A DNA stretch of 64,000 nt, from contig JAQMRL010000003.1 in assembly GCA_035578175.1 (NCBI GenBank), positions 102,722,969 through 102,786,968 on the forward strand, read 5' to 3'. Position numbers and translations under genes: made by a program. The DNA comes from Catonia carolina (taxonomy: Eukaryota > Arthropoda > Insecta > Hemiptera > Achilidae). The notes under the pieces were generated by a model. The model worked only from the letters and a program-made list of their open reading frames with translations, was not told the DNA's origin and made no database searches. This document shows positions 35,490 through 46,470 of this stretch, one piece after another; the first letter of the stretch is position 1; the number at the start of each line of letters is the position of its first letter.

Positions 35490-35678
35490 AAAGAAGTCAG
35501 AAAAGATATTGTAAAAACCGGTATAAACCAAACCAAATTCAGACAACTAATTGCGTATTTTAAGGGTTTTTATGAAGAGGAAAAACAAAACACCGGGTGG
35601 ACAGAAGAAAGGAGAAAAATGTACAGTGAGCGAATAATGAGAATGTGGATTGCAAAAAGAGCTTCTAGAAACGTCTAA
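35490..35678 (+). pseudogene. RTE-like LINE polyprotein C-terminus, in frame
   Basis: Open for 62 codons to a stop at 35676-35678: KEVRKDIVKTGINQ, KFRQLIAYFKGF, WTEERRKMYSERIMRMW, IAKRASRNV. This is the basic C-terminal tail also seen at 5858-6255 and 56470-57190. It keeps its frame but is only a fragment, joined directly to a family C copy on the left. Confidence 0.65.
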
Positions 35679-36094
35679 AGTGGTCTAATATTTGCCCTAA
35701 CCAAAAAATAAAGATTAAGTATAGACTTAACTCCTGGAATTTCAGAGACTAAAATATTGTGACGATATTGAAAAGGAAAGAGTGTTCGAGAATGACCGAG
35801 AGTTAAAAAATGTTAACGTAAATAAGAGTAATAAATAATATATTCCGAGAAATAGTTAGAAATATTATGTGTAATATAAATAGTCTTTTATAGTACAGGT
35901 ATTAGTACTACATAGTACAGTTTATTGTTGTACGGGTATTGTGAGAGCCGGGTACCTATTTAGATAATTGGCCTTTTTGTAACACTCTCTACTCGTTCTT
36001 AATTTGTTTAGAGTTATTAAGATTTATCCAGAAAGATTTTGTATATTATATTGAAAATCTCTGTCTTTTCTCGAACTCCCCATTAGCCCACCTG

Positions 36095-36100
36095 TATAAA
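36095..36100 (+). promoter_or_regulatory. TATA box of the LTR
   Basis: TATAAA in the context CCTGTATAAACGCCGG, GC-rich on its 3' side and unlike the surrounding AT-rich DNA. AATAAA follows some 490 bp on, partly because of the nested SINE. Confidence 0.45.
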
Positions 36101-36229
36101 CGCCGGTTTGTTGACGGTCTAGTTTTAGTCTCGATTTGTCTGTGTTGGAGTAAGCGAATCGCGTAGTGCTTAGAAAAGTTACTACGTTAGAAAAGGTCAA
36201 CGTTTCTGTGTATTTTTTTTTGTTTTGTT

Positions 36230-36372
36230 TAACGTCGCATCAACTACAACGGTCATTAGCTACGACGTTGGGGTGGAACTGTTTACAATGGAGGATGAAA
36301 TGATTTTTTGTAACGTATGAAAATATGCCATGCCTGAGTGGGATTCGAACCCAGGACCGCATGATTTAACGT
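36230..36372 (-). mobile_element. Family E SINE nested in the LTR, 5'-truncated
   Basis: On the minus strand it contains the B box GGTTCGAATCC, the body CATACGTTACAAAAAATCAT and the tail TTGATGCGACGTTAAAC. The A-box half is missing. The probable target duplication is AACGTTT (36200-36206 and 36368-36374), separating the insertion from LTR sequence. Confidence 0.7.
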
Positions 36373-36449
36373 TTATTTTGTTTAATTTTTGCCTGAGTGG
36401 GATTCGAACCCAGGACCGCATGATTTAACGTTTATTTTGTTTAATTTTT
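36332..36449 (+). repeat. Perfect 59-bp tandem duplication
   Basis: Positions 36332-36390 and 36391-36449 are identical. The unit contains the SINE B-box end (GCCTGAGTGGGATTCG...) plus flanking LTR sequence (TTAACGTTTATTTTG). Because it spans the SINE/LTR junction, the duplication happened after the SINE inserted. Perfect identity suggests it is recent, or an assembly artefact. Confidence 0.9.
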
Positions 36450-36670
36450 GTAAGTAATATTAAGTAAATTGGTTAAGCTATTTATTGTAGTAGTTAATTA
36501 TTATTAGTTTGATAAATATTAAATAATTTAATTGTAAAATATTTGTAGATTTTAGTCACATATTTAATTGTAATTCTTAGTTCTAATAAATGCTTCTAAT
36601 TTTAAACATTAGTGTGTTAATTATTTAATTTACCCCGATCCCGAAACGGACCTTAGAGATAAGTGTCACA

Positions 36671-37720
36671 ATATTTTTATTTTTTTCAGTATCTAGTACC
36701 TAAACTCATTTATTTGTACTAAATACGTTTTTACATCGTTAAATTCTTGAAATGATTATCAAATTTTACATGTATGTATGAAATTATTTTGAAACCAAAA
36801 TCTACTGATAAAAATTCATGAAATGTAAATTACGTTCTGTAATATTCCGATTGGAGGGCCAATTTCCAACATTGAAATGTTATTCTTTGAACGATGGTAT
36901 GCCCATAACGGTTTTACGATTGATTCAAAAATATGTAGTATAGCTCAATATCCACAATGTTAAAATGTTTTTTTAAAAATAATTTATTTGGACATGTGTT
37001 TCTCTTAGGCAGTTTTATAATCGGGTTGACTGCCTCAATTTTCCATGATTACAGTGAGATTAGAACACTTACAGCTTAAGTACATTCAAGATTTTTTCCA
37101 ATTCCTGATCCCATCATGAATCGAGCATTGAGAGCTTTAGCGTTTTATTTATTGTACTTTCTAAGATAGGGAGGTTTCAATAAATTTTACTTCACAGTTC
37201 AGCTCCATTTCAACGCTATAATACTATACAATATTATCTTTCTTCATAAAATATATGTTATATTATATAAAACATTTAATGAGTCTTATTTTGAATTACA
37301 TTTTCATGGGTCGTACGACATACGTTGTGTTCCATTTGTTGGTTTGTGAGGGTTTATGTGAAGTGTTTTTTTAAACAAACCTTTTGCAGTAACCATGGTG
37401 AAGTGTAACTATAATGCCCGCCACAAAGAAGTCCGTTGTATTTGAAGATCTCTATTTCAAAAATGACCTAACGGAAAAACTTTAACCCTACAATAAATTA
37501 TAGCCTATTCTTTACTTCGATGATTTGTTAAATTAATTTGTTTATTTTAAATCTTTATCGGAGATATACAGTTATTTACGGATTAAAAAGTACCCAGTTC
37601 TTAGTCGGTTTTCTGTGTTTTAGTGTGTTTCTAAACGTCTATAACATAATACAGGCTTTTCACAAAAAAATTTGGGTTTAAGAATGTTGAAGATTCATGA
37701 GGTACTCTTTAACTACACGT
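36671..37720. other. No recognisable gene
   Basis: AT-rich sequence. A weak candidate coding start (CCATGGTGAAG at 37393, after a TTTTGCAG) opens only 16 codons before a stop, so I do not call a gene. Confidence 0.45.
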
Positions 37721-37902
37721 GTTGTTGTTTAGGTCAACAGCCGAAAGGCTGGTTTGAACCTCTAGAGGTTTTACTAAGTAAAACGAGGAGTGAGGTGGTT
37801 TACCATGCCTTCCTCACTGAGTGGAAAAGTACGCTTATCAGCATGCCGGGCCCTCTGAAAAGCACATATTTTCCACTCTGCAAATGACACCTTCACTTCA
37901 TA
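37721..37902 (+). repeat. Family A repeat, 5'-truncated
   Basis: Carries the GTTGTTGTTTAGG tail complement and the CAGCCGAAAGGCTGG signature, and stops after CAAATGACACCTTCACTTCA, roughly half length. Keeping the tail end while losing the other end is the LINE/SINE pattern. Confidence 0.75.
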
Positions 37903-40208
37903 CATTTTCTTATCTTGGTGAATCCACCTGTAAAGAAATAGAAGTTTCTTTTTCTTTCCTCTTTATCAGACCAACTGAAAAATTACATTTTTTTTACTAC
38001 TCTGTTACTTCTTTTAGATACACTTTGTCCAAATTTTTCTTATTTAAGTCCTTAAGACAATTCTCATCGGAGAACTTAATAAAAATTGAGGCCTACTTGA
38101 AATTGATGTAAATTAGCGCAGTTAGATGTTAATTTAAATTAAATGTTGATCAAATGACTTACGAAAATAGAAAAAACTAAAACGTAAAGGTTAATAGGAA
38201 CTGGTGGCGCCATCTGAAGTATTTTTAATGGCATGCGCAGAGCAATACTTTTATAAAATTGTTTTGTTGTAATTCACAGTAATAAATGAAACGAAAACAT
38301 TAAAAGTAAACTAATTAGTAATGTAGGTTTATTTTTAAAGGCGTTGTAATCATTAGGAACTGCAAAAGATAAAATCATTAAAAATAACATTATTTTCCTT
38401 TCGTTTTTTTAGTAATTCATCTATCTCTCTCACCCCTTTACTACCACTTAGCGTTCTCTTTTTCTTTCCATTTTCACTTCCACTTATAACACAGAACTTT
38501 TAAATCAGTTGTTGATTTGTTTCGCGGTCTTTCTGCCCTGATAAGCCCCTTATATAACGAAAACGTGTCAGGTATCAAAATGTATAGACACACAAACACA
38601 CACTATCACAGTTGCAGCAACACTGAAGTTGAGAAGCGCAAGCCTTTTCATAGCTTTTCGTTCTTTCCGTCCTTTCAACCGAACCTTTTGCAAACCGATT
38701 CTTTTCCTCTCCGTCCCCCTTTACTTTTATGTTATTATCCATTCTACGTACCTTATTTGTAGTTTCACTATATATATTATATACTTTTCCTTTATGAGGC
38801 CTTTTAAAAAACGTAACCATAAAATGAGTTGTGTGTAATCTAAAGATACCTTAAAATATTTATATAACTTACTTTAATTACAATACACATTATAACCATA
38901 TGCTATTCAAATCTAATCAATGTTTTAAAAATATGAAATGGCCTTCGGGCCAGCCCAGTCAGCCAAGCTGGTAAAAATTCGCTATTAATGGTCAAGTAAC
39001 ACCGGTTGGGCAAGCGACGTTGTATGGTGACCAGCTGACAGCCAGCCGTGAATAAACACTACTGGGGGTCCCTGTTAAAACTCATGCCTAAGTCAATGAG
39101 AGCTAAAAACATATATTTAAATACAAATAAGTAGTTTTTTATTTGTTAATCTCAGTAATCTATGTACTAATATAAACATCAATGATAAATTGATTTTCTA
39201 AAATTTTATCCTATTAATTTATTCAGGTTGGTTTTTAGAATTCTGATCATTGTAATGTAGATTTTTCTACTCTAGGTTTGTTAGAACTAAAGGACAAGTC
39301 CACGAGCTTATATATTTTTTGGTGATTGCATTATTTATTCTTTATCATTTCTACTTACGCTAGAAACAAAATTAGTAAGTTTAATTAACTCAGTTGTGTT
39401 CCTTTCTTGCACTTTTGTAATCATGGGAATGTATGTTGAAGATTTTCGGGACTAGTTAACAGAAAGTTTCTTTGCGAAACGGAATTGTCTTTGTAAGAAA
39501 ATCAATTTCTTGTATTGCATTGGTGAATTCATTTTTGGAAGTTATGAGTGGTTATATATTATTGTACTTGTACCGTTCGGAACAACTCAGCAGGTGACGA
39601 TTTTCTTGTAAATTTGGTGTAAATAATTTAATGTCTTAAAAAAATTGTTTTAAAGGTGTTCACTGTCATGTTGAACAATTGTTCATGTTCTGCATCATGT
39701 AAATTTTCAAATAATTACTTTTCTTATCAGGAATTAGTTAAAAAACTATTTAAATTTTGTTCTTTCTAGCTATTTATTTTTTTATTCTTCGTTGAGTAAT
39801 GTGGAGGTGGGATGTAAAAGATATGTTTGAATTTAGGTTAGAATTAATATCATATTCGAGTAGGATTATACATTACTGAATTTTTTTGTAACCAAAATAA
39901 AGTGAAACTTTAAACGAGATTAGTTAATTATCCAAATTTTAAAAAATCGTTATATAATTGTTATTTCATATCCGTATTATTTTAGTCCTGTTGTAATAAT
40001 ATATTTATTTATTTATTGGGCGGTGGTAATTTTATCTTTATGTAGAAGGAATAATTAATTTTAAACAGGCTTTTTTGCTTTTGTTGGAAGAATTCGTTCC
40101 CACGCTGTAACTTAACTTGTACTGTAGGTGTGCATGTATATCATATTCTTCCCGTTGAACAACTTTTACTCTTATTCAGTTCTTTGACTTTGAATTCTAT
40201 TTAAATAA
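37903..40208. other. No recognisable gene; pyrimidine-rich patch
   Basis: Contains a CT-rich patch at about 38396-38480 (TCTCTCTCACCCC). Frames open on both strands at 38517-38838 but share no motif with known proteins. A slightly GC-richer stretch at 38938-39070 is unexplained. Confidence 0.45.
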
Positions 40209-41290
40209 ATCTGGTGTGAAACACTCACACGACGTTCTCTTGCCAATGCCAATAAAGAACAATATAACCTACCATTAGTAATAAAATATTAGAAATAAAC
40301 AAAAAACTAACCTCAAAAAACATAACCTTATTTTAATCATGAGTGAATGGTGCAAAATAAAAATCAACCAGTTTGCTTAAAAATATAGAATATCACTCTT
40401 TCACGCTAAACTAGGCTCTGTAAAGAAAAATGCTCTGTTGTAGATCTTTTAATTTCCTATAAATGTTATATACATTTTCGTTATAAAATGTAGGTATAGG
40501 CCTACTAAGACTAAAATCTTTAAAAAAAATCGATTTTTTACAGATTTTCATAAAAAAACAAAAAAATCACTAATTACCGCTAAACTAAGCGTTATACAAA
40601 AAAATATTTGAATTAAAAGTTGTAGGATTTTAAATTTTTTACAACTTTTATCATATACATTTTTGCGCTAAAATGCATATTAATGCTGAAATCTTAAAAA
40701 AAAAATTTTCTACGTGAGAACAGTCTTCCCAAGAATTTCAGCAGACATGGCGCCTACCCTATCTTGTAAAGCATAAAAAATTTAGTAAACGTGGCGATTT
40801 TAAAAAATAATCGAAGGAGCCGTTTTTGAGAAAATCTCAAATAAGTGAAAAATGACAAGATTAAACTACTACTTCCGTTTGACCGATTTTGATGTTCGTG
40901 TCGGATCCTTTAGTGGTACCTATCTTAAGTTTCAAGTTTCAACTTCGTAGAATGTTCCGTTCTTGACATATTTCGTTCGTACGCACGCATGCGCGCGCGC
41001 GCACACACACACACACACATACAGAGACGAATCGCTAAAAACATTTTTTAATTTTTTAATCCGGTTGATTGCTTTTGATGTCCGTATCGAGTCCTCTAGT
41101 GGTACCTATCTTAAGTTTCAAATTTCAACTTCGTACATGATGTGCTCTTGAGATATTTTGTTCCCCACCCACATACACAAAGCAATCGCTATAAACATGT
41201 TTTTTCGGTTCAGGAGGTCTGAAAACGTGAAGATTCGGTGAAAACTCGATTTCGAAAAATCGACATGAAAACAATACTTTTCTTTTTATA
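40209..41290 (+). repeat. Family C repeat, reference full-length copy
   Basis: Cleanest copy, ~1.1 kb. In order: start hairpin (GTGTGAAACACTCACAC); module 1 (CACGCTAAACTAGGCTCTG); module 2 (CCGCTAAACTAAGCGTTATA); CAGACATGGCGCCTACCC; AAACTACTACTTCCG; TCGGATCCTTTAGTGGTACC; CA/CG microsatellite (40981-41019). The segment GGTACCTATCTTAAGTTTC then occurs a second time (41101), a local duplication. It ends GGTGAAAACTCGATTTCG and ATGAAAACAATACTTTTC. No TIRs or coding sequence are visible. Confidence 0.75.
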
Positions 41291-42560
41291 TATTCATAAT
41301 AGACAAGAGAAAGTAATAATTTATATTGTGTTGTCTATAGTAATGTAGATAATATTATTAAAGTAATTACAGTAGCTCTTGCAGAAATTAATTCTTAAAA
41401 ATATTTTATTGTTAAATTTTGTTTCTCGTATTACATAGAATTATTAGGTACGCCTATATGAAAAAGTAACTTACAAATAATTTGCTTTAGATTTTTGTAC
41501 GAAAAACTGCTTTGCTTCAATCTGAATGATCACTGTGCTGAGCATCTCAGATATCAGATAATCTACGATGTACTTCAATGCTACATAAAAATTCGGTACT
41601 ATATTGCAGCCGTATCCCGTGGCGTTTTCATTAATTTCTGATTGAAAAGTTTGAAATTTAAAGGTGTTTACCTCTGTTATTAAATATGTTTGAAATGTTG
41701 TTTAGTGCTAATGTTTCACTAATATTTTTGTTTTTCTTTATATTGCAGGTAAGTGATTTATGATTTTGTTCATATGTTTACAAAACTGATAGTATAAACA
41801 TCCGAAGATCTCCGTTTAATGTGAGTACAAAACTACATTTTGTATGAATAATATTTTTAAAAATTTAGGTTTTACTTTTTCATTGGAATTCGTAATTTTC
41901 GTAAATAATTTTAATGTGTTTTGATTCTCCTGTATTTCACATATATTTTTTCTCGTTAGCTATAATAACGTGAAAAATCAGATATTGAATTCATTTCCAC
42001 TTTAGAAAAACGTTGGTTTTACTCTTGTTTGTTCAATTTTACAAAAGTTATGTTTAGTAAAAATTGAATTACTTGTAAATTTTTTGATAAAGAAATTTTA
42101 TTTACACTTGAAGAAGCTTTTCGCAATATTTTCTGATATTTTTAGAAATTTGTTCTGTAATTGGTTTTTGTTAGAGAATTATAAATACGGCCGCTAGAAA
42201 TTTCTTACAGAAATTACATCATTAATATAAAGGTGTGCACAAAAAAAAACATAAAAAACGTACAGCATTTTAAAATATGTTCTAATTTTTTATCCTTGAA
42301 TTATGGAAGACCACGTCAAAGTCGGTTTATTCGTTTTTTTTAAACTAAGTTGAGTAATCTACTATATTTGAATGGAAGAAGTTAGTTTAAGTATCTGACT
42401 TCGTTAAAAAGTTAGCGAAATAAAATAAGATACTAAAAAAATATTAGATATATGTTACTTTTTCATGTATTTAACGCGAATTAAACACTCAAAAATTATC
42501 CAATTTTGTAATAAATTTACAAATAGAAAAACTTTTTTTTTTGATTAAGTAAGGTAGCCC
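41291..42560. other. No recognisable gene
   Basis: AT-rich sequence. TTGCAGGTAAGT at 41745-41757 looks like abutting splice acceptor and donor sites but has no coding sequence on either side. Confidence 0.5.
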
Positions 42561-42562
42561 TA

Positions 42563-44174
42563 CAGTCTAATCGAAATAACATGATAGTATTCCTTAAATG
42601 GAATAAAAAACAGAAATTTGGTTATGTGCTCATGCGTCAGTGACTTCCGGCTACCATTTCAACTACCACTTAAGAGATTTTTCTGTGTGTTAACTTTCCC
42701 TGTTAGCGAATGAAAGCGTTTTAAAAGATAAATTAATAATGGAAAAGAAAAAATTCAATGATTTTTTCCAATAACACAAGGAAAATGGAAATCAAATTGA
42801 TTAATTAATTGTTATTATATTATTATTATTAGTTAAAAATTAATTATTAAATAGCTATTAATATATTAATAATTAATCATGCCATGTGTATTGAATGCAT
42901 GGGTTACTGAATGCAACAAAACAAATGCCAGTAAAGTAATTTATTACATATGATTTTCAATATGAAATTTGCTCGTTGTATATTAGTATGTAGTTGCAAA
43001 TGAAGTTATTAACCTTTCTGGGACTTATAGGTTTTAGAATACTAACTCTTGGAAACTACTCACCACGAAAACTCTTCCGAGATCGCGGCGATAGACTTGG
43101 CATTTTTATCCATCTTTTATCCAAAAAATTGAAATTTGTATGAGATATTAAGAAAACTTTGAGAGATGTTTTAAAAAAACAACATAAAATTAAAATTCCG
43201 TTTTTTTACGCCAATTACAGCGAATTTACGAAAAATTAGTTGTAATTTATGCAGAGTCGCGCGTTTTTGTAAAAATTTGGCAATAAATATTTTTTCATTT
43301 TTTTTAGTCTTGTATTATAGAATTGTATTTAGCAAAAAAATGTTATATGTCAAACGCCCTCGCTTACTACACTTTACGACTAATCAAGCGTGTAAGAGTC
43401 AAGTGTATATGGATTCTGTGCTAATATGCAGGCCGAAACGATTTCTCTCTTTGAGCTGATGGCATTGACCAATTACTACAGTTATTTATATGACATGCTA
43501 TTATATATAAAAGCCCCGAATCATGTGATCATGCGCATATAGAAAAATATTATAAAAGATAATATTAGAATATTTTAGTTACATTGTGACGAATGTCTGA
43601 AAATAGGCTATTCTACGAATTTCGGAGCATTTGTTCCCTTTTACAGGTCATATTCAATTTAAACGGTTTTGCTATAATAGCAACATTGAGCAATTTAGCT
43701 ATCTTTACCATTAAAGCTTTCAAACGCGGTTATAACTCTATTTTTAATGAGATACGGCCTTTACACGGTTTTCTTCAAAAAGAACCGGAATTGAGTGGTA
43801 TCCCAACATTCCACAAATCAATAAAAAATTTCCCACTAACCTGATTGTGTTTTAAATAACTTACTTTCTTTCTAATGCATTCAGCTATTAGTTAACTATA
43901 ATGTTTACTGGTGTGCGAGTACCCTGACCTTCACTATTACACAAACTGTTGAGTACTTACATACTCGTCATTTAACAACCATATATGGGCTACCCGGCTT
44001 TTAAGGGTTAAAGACAAAAAAAAATACATATGATTTTCAAAATTGCAAAACAAAGATTTATATCATATTTTATAAGAATAATTAAAAGGGAAATTTTACT
44101 TTTGAAAAGGGAATTTTATTTTGAAAAGTTATTACCATTCAGAGACTTACTATCAGGCTATTTCGAACGGACTG
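42563..44174. mobile_element. Family D TIR element interrupted by another insertion
   Basis: Left terminus CAGTCTAATCGAAATAACAT and inverted right terminus CAGTCCGTTCGAAATAGCCT agree at most positions over ~28 bp, with TA outside both ends (42561-42562 and 44175-44176). Without the internal ~1-kb TTAA-flanked insertion the element is about 0.6 kb, close to the copy at 23545-24113. No transposase is visible. Probably a Tc1/mariner-type MITE. Confidence 0.65.
43013..44007. mobile_element. TTAA-flanked insertion, possible piggyBac MITE
   Basis: Bounded by TTAA on both sides (43009-43012 and 44008-44011). The left end starts CCTTTCTGGG and the inverted right end CCCTTAAAAGCCGGG, a weak TIR. It sits inside family D, whose interior resumes on the right with ACATATGATTTTCAAAATTG. 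That segment also lies ~60 bp left of the insertion, so the empty site is not perfectly clean. An 83-codon plus-strand frame (43593-43844) has no recognised domain. Confidence 0.45.
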
Positions 44175-44290
44175 TAGATGGTTGAAACTCATTTGTCCAA
44201 ATACATAGATCAGATTTTACTAAATCAGAAAAATCTTATTTTTGATTTATTTATAACCCTAATATAAAATTTAAACACAATTTTTAAATT

Positions 44291-44470
44291 TATTTATTTA
44301 ACGTCGCATCAACTCCAACCGTCATTAGCAACGACGTTGGGGTGTAACTGTACAATGAAGGATGAAATGATTTTTTGTAACGTATGAAAATATGCCGTGC
44401 CTTAGTGGGATTCGAACCCACGACCGCATGATGAGAATCGAGCTCGTTACCAACTACGCCAATGCGCCCG
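44291..44470 (-). mobile_element. Family E tRNA-derived SINE, best copy
   Basis: On the minus strand the tRNA head begins GGGCGCATTGGCGTAGTTGG. It has a perfect T-arm stem GTGGG/CCCAC around TTCGAAT and a CAT at the anticodon position. The body ends TTGGAGTTGATGCGACGTT and AAATAAATAAAT. The acceptor stem does not pair, so it is not a functional tRNA. A- and B-box promoter elements look intact. Confidence 0.8.
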
Positions 44471-46264
44471 TGAAACCAAGTTTTATACCAGGGTGAAGCC
44501 GGTCTAGTTTAATTTATAAGGAATATTTGTTTATTTCTTAAAAATTCAGGTGATTTAAAAGACTGGTATAAAACACTAATGTGAAATTAAATTTAATGAA
44601 ACAACATAGAAACTCGATCAACGAGGGAGGTTTCCTTATATCTTTCATGTTATTATCTGTGTAGTGGTTCACTGTATTCTCATTTTGTTGTAAAACAATG
44701 TACAGGCACAAATGTATAAAAAAGTCAATAAATAAAAAGCTTAGAGAAAAACTTGTTAATGTTTCACAACATATTGTTATTAGTATAATAAATAAACGCG
44801 ATTAAACGTAGTTTAAGAGAAAATTAAAAGAACGCCACGACTAAAATTTTTACTTACAATCATAAATATTTGAGGAACTTAAAAAATAAAAAGAGTTTTA
44901 AGATAGGGTGGAAAGTAGATTACTGTGATGCTATTGTAGCAGTAGTAGTGTTACTACAGTATATAGAATCAAAACTGTGATATTGTACTCGAGTAAAAAG
45001 CAAAATATATGTTCTGTACTATTTGTCTTGTCTTCTAGAGAGAAGTTGTGAGAAATAATTTCTGTAAAAAGCTGTTGTAAGACTACAAGTAGAAAAGAAG
45101 AGATGTCTGGTAAAAGCACGAACGACTCCTCCATTCACCGAACCGTTATTATTATTTTCTGACCAGTATTTCTTTTTGTTTCTGTTTTGTCCGAACTTGT
45201 TTCTTAACATTTCAGCGTAAGAATTTTGCTTTACTTTTGAACGTGTTTCATTTTAAATATTATGAAAAAAGTTATATGATTGCTGTAGCAATTCATTTAA
45301 TTGGATGTTCGTTATTAATATATTATTATTATTTAATATGTTTCCATTAAATTTACCAATTATTTTCATTTACGATTTTTATTGATATATCAGTATGCTA
45401 CATTTTTAGTATTACTGTACAATGATTATTATTAAAATATGATTCTTATTTGAATTTTTTCACTGGTACTTTTTTTGTTTATTTTAGATTACATTTTAAC
45501 ATGCTGTTTATTCTGTAAAAGTTTAAATTGATGTAACCATAGAATGTTCTTGTAATATTTAATTATTGTTCAATTTTTCTTATGTTTTTCTGTTTTATTT
45601 TCTTATGTTTTACGAGTTTCATCTTTTCTGTATTTACTTATTGATTTATCCACTAGGATATTTCCACTAAAGGTGTTTTTCTATTATGTTTGTTTATGCG
45701 AGTGTTAGACCTATATTACTTTTATATTTTTCAGAAGCTTAGTTGAAATTTTAATTTTGTCTTGTTTAATTTTTTTTTTGTTGATTCTTGCTATTAATAT
45801 TTTTTCATACTTAAAAATATTTCACAATTGTCTATCATACTGTTTTGTTTGATTTTAGTTTAATATTTCTGTACTTAGTTTTTGTTATAGCTACGTATTA
45901 AATGATTTATTTTCTTATGTTTGTTCTTGTATCTTTTTTAAGTTTCTTTTTGTGTCTAATACTTTAAAAACCCACTGGAATATATTTTTTAAAGACTTTT
46001 TACATTTATTTTCATGATATTTGTTTGTTTTAAAGAATTTTGTTAATTTTTTTGTGGTTATACTTTATTGTATACTTTCAAAATAAAGAATCAAAGTAAT
46101 AAACAAATGAAATTGCATCAGCATCTCAGTTTCGTTGCTTGAACAATGATGCCCGTGTCAGTTATCTCACCATACACAGCCGCGTGTTTTGGTCTACATT
46201 GATACAGTCCTCATACGAGATTGATGAATATTACCTCTTCCTTGTCTACAGCAATCAGGATGAA
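44471..46264. other. No recognisable gene
   Basis: AT-rich sequence with long T-rich stretches at 45400-46050. Frames at 44931-45210 on the minus strand lack recognised motifs. Confidence 0.5.
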
Positions 46265-46470
46265 TTTCATCTCCAAGTTATCTCCAACATTTGCTTCCTT
46301 CAGTTTCTTTTTTAACAAATCCCGACTTATGAAAACATTTTATATTGGTTCTTTCGGTAACGTTGTCCCATGCTTTCATACAGATTCCAGAAGCATCAAG
46401 AATATTGAGACTCTTTAAACCAAAGTCTCCGATGAGGATATTTTGGCTGGAAAGTCTCACGATCTATATT
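46265..46470 (-). pseudogene. pogo/Tigger transposase C-terminus remnant
   Basis: The minus-strand frame reads LKSLNILDASGICMKAWDNV, then TERTNIKCFHKSGFVKKETE. The pattern ILDA......AW..VT..TI.NCF.KAGF is the conserved end of the DDE domain of Tigger/pogo transposases. The catalytic residues upstream are missing. Whether it belongs to the same family as the N-terminal remnant at 30107-30470 cannot be told from non-overlapping parts. Confidence 0.65.

Larger units (their letters stand above)
35940..36670 (+). mobile_element. Solo LTR candidate with TATA and poly(A) signals
   Basis: Begins TGTGAGAGCCGGG and ends AAGTGTCACA (TG...CA, with TGTGA/TCACA inverted ends). Inside are TATAAA at 36095-36100 with a plausible start site about 25-30 bp on (TTTTAGTCTCG), and AATAAA at 36585-36590. 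This is the U3-R-U5 order of a retrotransposon LTR. No internal retrotransposon sequence adjoins. The flanks do not give a convincing 4-5 bp duplication. A family E SINE is nested inside, so the original LTR was about 500 bp. Confidence 0.6.

Noticed and set aside
37393..37445. ATG in good context after a TTTTGCAG acceptor-like motif
   Set aside because: The frame closes after 16 codons and no donor site or homology is visible.
41738..41760. TTGCAGGTAAGT as abutting splice sites of a microexon
   Set aside because: No coding sequence on either side; such strings arise by chance in this composition.
44398..44470. Possible tRNA-Met gene (CAT anticodon, perfect T arm)
   Set aside because: The acceptor and anticodon stems do not pair, and a conserved SINE body follows, as in two other copies.
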